A DNA stretch of 64,000 bases from Orychophragmus violaceus. Lineage: Eukaryota; Streptophyta; Magnoliopsida; Brassicales; Brassicaceae. This document shows positions 58,088 through 64,000 of the stretch, piece by piece; positions within the stretch are counted from its first letter, which is position 1; each line of letters starts with the position of its first letter. The notes under the pieces were generated by a model. That model worked only from the letters and a program-made list of their open reading frames with translations. It searched no databases and was not told the origin of the DNA. Location of the stretch: assembly GCA_030180135.1 (NCBI GenBank), contig CM058234.1:29050766-29114765 (forward strand), in the 5' to 3' direction. The position numbers and the translations under genes were made by a program.

Positions 58088-58930
58088 TTCATATAATAGG
58101 TTAGTTTTGTTAGTAGCGAAATGTATCATACTAAAGATACAGACTGATTATTCGATAAAAATAAGAGACAGTGAAACGAGAATAAGAAAAGATTCCACGA
58201 ACATAAATAAAGGCTAATTGAAGAAAGCTATAGTAAAAAAAGAGATAAGGTCTGCAAGACCTCAAATTCTAAGAAACTAACCGATTAAACGATCCACTGA
58301 GTAAACTAAAAAGCAAAGAAAAAGACCCCAAACTACCCGACCAAGAGGAAGACAACCCAGCAACAGAAAATTAAAGAGGACTGAACCGGATAAAACCACC
58401 TGCCACAAAGAACAAAACAAAACACCGGACCAGAGCTGAGGAGGACTGATGCAAATAACTTTTGAGAGCCACCAACAACCGCAATTTACCTATACAATAC
58501 AGACACTTAACTCATCCTTATAAAGAAGGCCATAACATTCTGAAGGATACTGAAACAGAAGAGTCCCTCGAGCTAGTCGAACCCATCGCTGACCATAACA
58601 ACCCAAAGCATCAATTAATGAATCCTTGCTCACATATTAAACAAAAACCAAAAAGTGGCTCGAGCATAGTCCCTTTCTAAAGTTGAAATACAACCACCAT
58701 TTAAGAGCAAGGGGCACAAACCAGAAAAGCATATTTTATCATACATATAAACTGGTTTTATTTGAAAATATATTAGGTAACCGTATTTCGCCTGTAAACT
58801 ATATAATACTACATTTTTAATAAACAGAGTAAATAAATTAAATTCTAAAATCACTAAACTCTCAAATTAGTAAGTGTTTCTTCTATAACTTTTAAGACTG
58901 GGGAGTTTGTAATATAATATTCAAGCGAGA
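58088..58930. other. No recognisable gene
   Basis: Short frames only. The minus strand at 58230-58670 has the T- and G-rich texture of the Sadhu-like retroposon but no clear A-tail or duplication. Confidence 0.35.
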
Positions 58931-60050
58931 GATGCGGAAGCCAAACGCGCCAACACATTGCTCTCTCGACTTTTTGTGGAACCTCTACTGCCGTGTGCGC
59001 GTCTCGCCTCAATGGTGTTTGATTTTTTCCGGCATCGTAAGAGGGCTGCTACTCCATCCTGAGGCTCCTAGTCTAATTCGTGAGAAGTTTCGTCACATAT
59101 CTCGTCTTTTTCCCGATATCCCTCCTCATTTGTACGGTGGAGTTCCAAGTTACGACAAGCAGAGGCGGTTATAGGCGAGCTTTAGTTGAAGCGTGGGGCT
59201 TCTTTCATGTTTGTTTTTCCACTCGAGGACGGTGGGACGAGTGTCGGAGGGGGCGTTGTCGTCTTCTTCACAGAGGCTTTTCAGTTCCGCTTATCCCGTC
59301 TTCTGTGGTGGCTTAGGCGTTGGCTGAAAGATTTTGGTGGTTATTGAGGCGGCGTGACGACGGCTATGGTCGCTCCGCCTTTTTTTTCTTCTGGGGATTT
59401 GGGTTTGCCAGTGAAGTGTTGTGTCTTGATCTTCTTTTGGTTTTGTTTTTCCAGCACCTCTTCTCTTAAGCATGGTCTCTGGGTTTTGGGAGACAAGGTC
59501 CGTCTGCTCTTTTGCGGCGGTTCCAATCTCCTCCGGGTTCATGACAAGCTACTCTTCTCGATGAGGCTTCTGTGTTTTTAGATTTGCTTATCCTCTGTGC
59601 TCTTTAGCCGGTGATTTGTTGTTTAACTTAGTTGGATGGTTGCTTAAAAGCTAGTGGCTGGTTTGTGGTTCGGTTTAGGGGTCTTGGTCTAGTACAATCT
59701 CAATTTTTTTTATGTTTAAGAGGAGGTAGCAAGGATCCGGAGTGTGACATGTGGTCTTTTTTAGCCAATATCGGGGAAAGATCTTGGGAGAGATGTGCCT
59801 AAGGTGGCATGCAAGTAAACTGTGCACACTAAACGAAAAAGAGAGATGTTCGCAATTAGATTGAACAGCCGCTGTTAAGCTTCGTTAGTTAGTGTATCTC
59901 ATGTTAGAATCGGATCTAGGTGTGTCAGTGAGCGTCGATTCGGTGATGTGGAAGACAGTCGATGATCAGGTCTCTTTAGCATCGTTGAAGAATGACTATT
60001 TTCCTGGGTTGCGGGATGAAATACTTTCCTAAAATTTTATTTGCGTGTTC
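58931..60050 (+). other. G+C-rich unidentified unit, possibly retroposon-derived
   Basis: The plus strand holds overlapping short frames in all phases, without any domain I can name. Its texture (GT- and CTTC-rich, no introns) recalls LINE 5' regions and Sadhu-like retroposons. No end signals were found. Confidence 0.3.
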
Positions 60051-61224
60051 TGTCTTTCCGGGGTCGTTTTCTTTCGGTTGCCATCTCGCCTGTTGTGAGA
60101 TCGGAGATTCACACCAAGAATTTGTAATCGTGGATTTAGACTTTTTGATATAAAGATGAAATAGATTTCCTATGAATCAAAGACTTTATTGAGATTGATC
60201 GTCGAGATAGAACAAACACAATCGAATAGAGAGTACAAAGTATGATAATCGAGCTATCTAGTCGAAGTGTTCTTGATTAGGGTTGGAATGTCTTGAATGA
60301 ATCGCCACTTCTTCTTTAAATACTCTCGACTTTTATCTTCTTGTTCCGATATTTTGGCCTCGCCGTGATAACGATCTCCGAGATTCGCGGGAATCGGTTG
60401 AACCGACGAAGACCAGGTCGTTCTACCTCTACATCGTCTCCTATCGAGCTCGAGCTCGATCACCTCTTACTTCGGCGTTGTCTGGGCCTTGTCCAGATGT
60501 TGGTCGTATGGGCCCAAAATGGATGATGGTCGATCTCTCTGTCTTGATTATGGAGCGGGCTCATGATTATGGGCCTTTGTTTTGTTTGTTAACGGGCCGG
60601 ATTTCTTAGAGGGAAACCCAGCACCAACAATAGCCCCCCAGCCCATTAATTTCGACAAGTCGAGGTTTATGGGCGGTGGACGTCCTCGAGAAGAAGCGCG
60701 CGCCTCGGGTATGAAAGACCTAATGATTACTTTCGCCCCGTCCGTAGATCTTGTTTCGATCCAATGGTCAAGGATGGGCGCGTGGATCGAACTGACCTTT
60801 TTGTTAGCGCGTCGACAGTTATAGCGTATATTCGTTAGGAGGATCTCATCTTCCACCGTGGATCTGGTCGATCACTAACGGCTGAGATTCGAGGGTCACG
60901 AAGAGTCTTTTCGGACTCGATCTTTCGCTGACGTGACCCGGCTGTCACACATTCGTAGCCGTCGATCTTGAATCAACGGTTAAGATAAGGGGAAAGTGAG
61001 AAGTCCCAACCGTTTCGATTTTCTCGTAATTATTTCGAGATTGGAATTGCACAGTCGAGATTTCACACGATTCCCACTATTGATAATTTCTCGTATTGCC
61101 GAGGGTGACTTCTTCTCTTCTCACTTTTGCTTCGTCTTTTCTCTCATTCTGATTTTCCTTTTGTCGTCGGAAAAGTTTTTTTCCAAAAACCTTTTGTTTT
61201 CCTTATTCCGATACACTGCTTTCT
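60051..61224 (+). other. Probable LTR/leader region of a decayed gypsy-like element
   Basis: Non-coding sequence leading into the gag-like frame at 61225. It contains 'caacaatagccccccagccc' (about 60626-60645) and a CT-rich leader just before the ATG. No second LTR copy occurs in the window, so the assignment rests on position. Confidence 0.4.
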
Positions 61225-61536
61225 ATGGCTCTGAGAGATGCGACAGGGGCTAGTACAAGCGCGGCGGCGGGATCGTTTGGTCCTCATCCGTCGTCTACCT
61301 TAATCGTGAACCATATCGAACGGTTGCGGAGGGTATGTAGGATTCCACCAGAAGTGGAGATAGTAATCCCGTCGTCGGCGGTGTCACCGGAGACTGTGGT
61401 GGAAGGTTATTGATTCGGCCCCCTTTTTTCTGAAGCGTTAACTTTTTGCTAACCCGAAGTTCTTTACAGGCTCTGGAGGCTATGAACACGTATGCGGCTC
61501 GGTCTGAGAACGAGGTGTTGGATGCTTTGACCTAGC

Positions 61537-61679
61537 CCTGGGATATAAAACCGAACCGAAACCGAACCGAATTTTAATGAACCGAAACCGAACCGAACCG
61601 AAGAAAAAAACCGATTGGTAGTTTTTTTAAAAATAGAAAAAACCAAAAAACCGAACCGAAGAACCGAAGTCCCTGGCCT
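61537..61679. repeat. CCGAAC-rich dispersed repeat, copy 2
   Basis: Starts 'agccctgggatataaaaccg' and ends 'gaagtccctggcct'. It interrupts the coiled-coil gene after '...VLDALT'. Confidence 0.75.
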
Positions 61680-61805
61680 ATTATTCATTATTGTAGACTT
61701 GTAGTTGTCGATCGGTTTTGATTTTCATAAAAGTTTCAATCTTCCCATATATATATATATATATATATTTGTAGTTTGTGTTTGTGTGTTTGATATATAT
61801 ATACA
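61680..61805. repeat. AT-rich spacer with (AT)n between two CCGAAC repeats
   Basis: An (AT)n run at about 61747-61768 lies between the two repeat copies; no gene. Confidence 0.6.
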
Positions 61806-61979
61806 CATATAGCCTTGGAATATAAAATCGAACCGAAATTATCAAACCGAACCGAACCGAAGTTTTATGAACCGAAACCGAACCGAACCGAAGAAAAAAA
61901 CCGATCGGTAGGTTTTCTAAAAACAAAAAACCGAATAACCGAACCGTAACCGAACCGAAGAACCGAAGTCCCAGGCCTA
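61806..61979. repeat. CCGAAC-rich dispersed repeat, copy 3
   Basis: Starts 'tatagccttggaatataaaa' and ends 'gaagtcccaggcct'. It is directly oriented relative to copy 2 and about 80 percent alike by eye. Confidence 0.75.
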
Positions 61980-62194
61980 CTCAGACCTACGAGCTCGAGT
62001 CCGCTCGGGAGGGTGCCACCCAGATGAACGCCGAACTCCAGGAAGCTTTGGCTAGGGAGGAGCGTTTGAAGAAGAAGGTCGCTGACCACGCTGTCGCGGA
62101 GGCCAGGATCACGCACCTAGAGAAGAGGGAAGATGAAACTCAAGTTCGAACTGTCGAGGAGTCAAACCGAGCCGCGCTTTGTAGGGCTCGAAAG

Positions 62195-62872
62195 TGTTGG
62201 GATTATGTTCTGAAATCACATTGTACTTACTCCTAACGATAGTTGTGTATCGAGATCAGACATGTTGTATGATACTGGGCGGTTGCAATGTTTTGCTAGA
62301 AGCCTCTTGCAATCTGTAAGTTGTAGACTTACGGCCAGCATTATATGATCCTATAGGGTCACACACCTAAGCAAACTGGAAGCGTAAATATGGGAATGAT
62401 CATTATGGTAATGATCATGTTGATGTGTATTGGATACACATTGATATTGAGTTTATAGTGGTGTGTCGATCGACACAGATCGGGTTTCGAAACTGATGTT
62501 TCGATTTTATGACTTAAACGAATTGGTATTAACCAATACTCGGTTTTAGTCATTCCAGGTCTATATAAGGCTTATAGTTTCGACCTGAAACCCTAGCCGT
62601 TCACTTTTCTGTTGCAGAGAAAGCAGAACCACCTAAACTCAGTAATCCCAAGATCCGGCACTAGCATTCCGGCTTTCCAGCTTTGTGTGCGTGTGTATCT
62701 GGTAGAGGCGAAGCATTTGAGTCGCTATTGATCTCGTCATACCAACCATTACGCTACCAGAACAAGGTAAACGCGAGATCCGTGATTCAATAACACAAAC
62801 CCTTAGATCCTAGGCTCGGAATTCAGACTTAGGGTTGCCTAATCGGATTAGGAACTGCTAGGAATTCCATCA
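62195..62872 (+). repeat. 5' LTR of a Ty1-copia element that leaves the window
   Basis: Begins TGTTGGGATTATG and ends ...CCATCA, 678 bases. It is closely related to the LTR at 384-1018, in the same orientation. It holds a TATA box (62562-62569) and one copy of GTGTCGATCGACAC (62463-62476). The primer-binding site follows after one base, as in Copia-1. It is inserted into the coiled-coil gene fragment. The other LTR is outside the window, so the duplication cannot be checked. Confidence 0.9.
62562..62569 (+). promoter_or_regulatory. TATA box of the copia LTR
   Basis: TATATAAG after 'cattccaggtc', in the same place as TTATATAG at 772-779 in the related LTR. Confidence 0.6.
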
Positions 62873-62873
62873 G

Positions 62874-62886
62874 TGGTATCAGAGCC
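62874..62886 (+). other. Primer-binding site of the right-edge copia element
   Basis: TGGTATCAGAGCC, complementary to the 3' end of initiator methionine tRNA, one base after the LTR. Confidence 0.93.
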
Positions 62887-64000
62887 TTAGGGTTTTAATC
62901 CTTGAATCTATGGCATATAATTCGAAAAAACTGATGTATTTGAATAGATTTTGCCTGTTAAATCATGTTTGATCAAGAAAAACTCGGTTTTAAGTCTGTG
63001 ATTCAAAACGATGAACCTGTGTTTTCGCACAGTGTCGATCGACACAAGTTTTTGTCGGTCGACACACCGCGAAAACGATTATAAAATTTTAGGGTTTTCG
63101 CACAGTGTCGATCGACACAAGATTGTGTCGGTCGATGCACCGCGAATTCGCTTATTAAAATTTGGTTATCGATCTTAGAGATGGCACTGTGTCGATCGAC
63201 ACACTGGGTGCATCGATCGGCACAAGCTGTGCGAAAGGATAAATCGGTTCAATTGGATTGAACCGGTTATCTCGCATGGCTAAGAAAACCTAAATACCTG
63301 CTGTGTCGATCGACACAGGTTGAGTGTCGGACGACACAGACCTTGCGATTGGTTAATCAGTTCAATTGGATTGGACCGGTTATCATGCTTGGTTAAGTCC
63401 GATCAGATCGTTTTAAATTGGATGAATTGGTTCAATGGGATTGAACTGATTATCTCAATTAGAATAAACCGATTTGATCGGTTAAGATCAGTTTGATCTG
63501 ATAAGTCGGTTCAATTGGATTGGACCGGTTATCAAAACTGTCTCCGGTTTAGGTCTATGTCGACCGTCACACATAGGTTGTGTCGATCGACATGACTGGT
63601 TCAATGAACCGAGTTAATTGGATTAATCGGTTATTGAAGTCCGATTTTGTTTGGTGGTGTCGATCGACAGACATGGTCTGCGTCGATCGACACAGTGCTC
63701 ACAATTCTGGTTATTGAACCTTGAATTTGCAAAACCAAACTCGACTTAAACCTAGTTGATAAAGAACAATTAAAACACTTTTTGGATACATATTGGATAT
63801 GTATCAAGATTAAATGTTCTAAATCCATTTTGATACACATTGGATGTGTATTAGATCAAAGCTTAGCTTCAATATGGTCAACTGTCAAGAATCATTTCGT
63901 TGTGTGATGGTCTAGCCAAGAGCTTGGTGTCCACAATTACGTGAGTAAGGCAGGTAATTATATTGATGGACTTGCAGTGCTTGACATCGAAAATTACATG
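62887..64000 (+). mobile_element. Leader of the right-edge copia element, rich in palindromes
   Basis: No coding frame is visible in 1.1 kb. The 14-bp palindrome GTGTCGATCGACAC recurs perfectly at 63032, 63105, 63189 and 63303 and in one- or two-base variants near 63053, 63122, 63213, 63325, 63581, 63658 and 63681. Between them a second imperfect palindrome, GGTTCAATTGGATTGAACC and variants, occurs near 63246, 63360, 63430 and 63507. The arrangement suggests a structured leader with packaging or dimerisation signals, or a repeat array; gag presumably starts beyond the window. Confidence 0.7.

Larger units (their letters stand above)
61225..62194 (+). pseudogene. Broken gene of the 'putative gypsy-type transposase' (PF04195-like) family
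   Basis: Starts ATG 61225 ('MALRDATGASTSAAAGSFGP') and includes 'HIERLRRVCRIPPEVEIVIP', a start typical of crucifer gypsy-type putative transposase/gag genes. An intron-like gap (about 61406-61469) follows, then 'EAMNTYAARSENEVLDAL'. After two CCGAAC repeats comes a coiled coil, 'EGATQMNAELQEALAREERL' through 'ITHLEKREDETQVRTVEESN'. A copia LTR at 62195 cuts the frame after 'CRARK'. The central domain is missing and the junction phases do not match, so it is a pseudogene broken by at least three later insertions. Confidence 0.6.

Noticed and set aside
63032..63316. CRISPR array (regular short repeats)
   Set aside because: The repeats are self-complementary, irregularly spaced and diverged, they lie in a plant retrotransposon leader, and no cas genes are present.

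Overview
The window is plant nuclear DNA, almost certainly from a Brassicaceae species. Two spliced host genes sit in a sea of nested transposable elements. The host genes are a CID/RBP37-type poly(A)-binding-protein-interacting RNA-binding protein (39305-41933) and an IQ67-domain (IQD) calmodulin-binding protein (51807-54099). From memory, the Arabidopsis thaliana neighbours At4g10610 (CID12/RBP37) and At4g10640 (IQD16), and the paralogous pair At3g49390 (CID10)/At3g49380 (IQD15), show the same pairing, so this is probably the orthologous locus expanded by transposons. AT-rich introns with GT-AG borders, tRNA-iMet primer-binding sites, En/Spm-like CACTA ends and TTTAGGG-like repeats all fit a crucifer. 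No bacterial-type features are present.

Layout. 1-1018: 3' end and LTR of a Ty1-copia element running in from the left, fused to an inverted fragment (1018-2193) of a large LTR whose relatives recur further right. 2492-18266: a minus-strand LINE (12-bp target-site duplication) interrupted by a 10.3-kb LTR element with two 3.5-kb LTRs and only gag-like coding capacity (2835-13126, 5-bp duplication GGTGG). Removing the insert restores the LINE reading frame. 18790-33257: a second, plus-strand LINE carrying a solo copia LTR, a truncated copia element with one of the same LTRs, and a very young, nearly intact copia element (19730-27584, duplication GAAAC, 1319-residue polyprotein). A stretch of LINE plus LTR is present twice, on both sides of the young element. 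33258-39304: CACTA-like terminus, an RPA/OB-fold-like gene fragment, a long (AG)n tract, another LINE remnant and telomere-like repeats.

39305-54099 is the genic core. Between the two host genes lie a 5'-truncated LINE (42693-44314, 13-bp duplication), a 3.7-kb CACTA element that has captured part of an eIF4A gene (44792-48471, 3-bp duplication ACT), a tRNA-related SINE-like element, and a Sadhu-like non-coding retroposon (50232-51430, 10-bp duplication). 54100-62194 holds CCGAAC-rich repeats, a candidate MITE, a decayed CACTA element with transposase remnants (55746-58087), and a broken gene related to the 'putative gypsy-type transposase' family. At 62195 the 5' LTR of another copia element begins and runs off the right edge; it belongs to the same family as the left-edge element. 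Its leader is full of a 14-bp perfect palindrome.

The genes do not form a pathway. The interest lies in the insertion history, which target-site duplications allow one to order, in transposon capture of a host gene, and in unusual repeat architecture. I saw no convincing new defence or enzymatic system.
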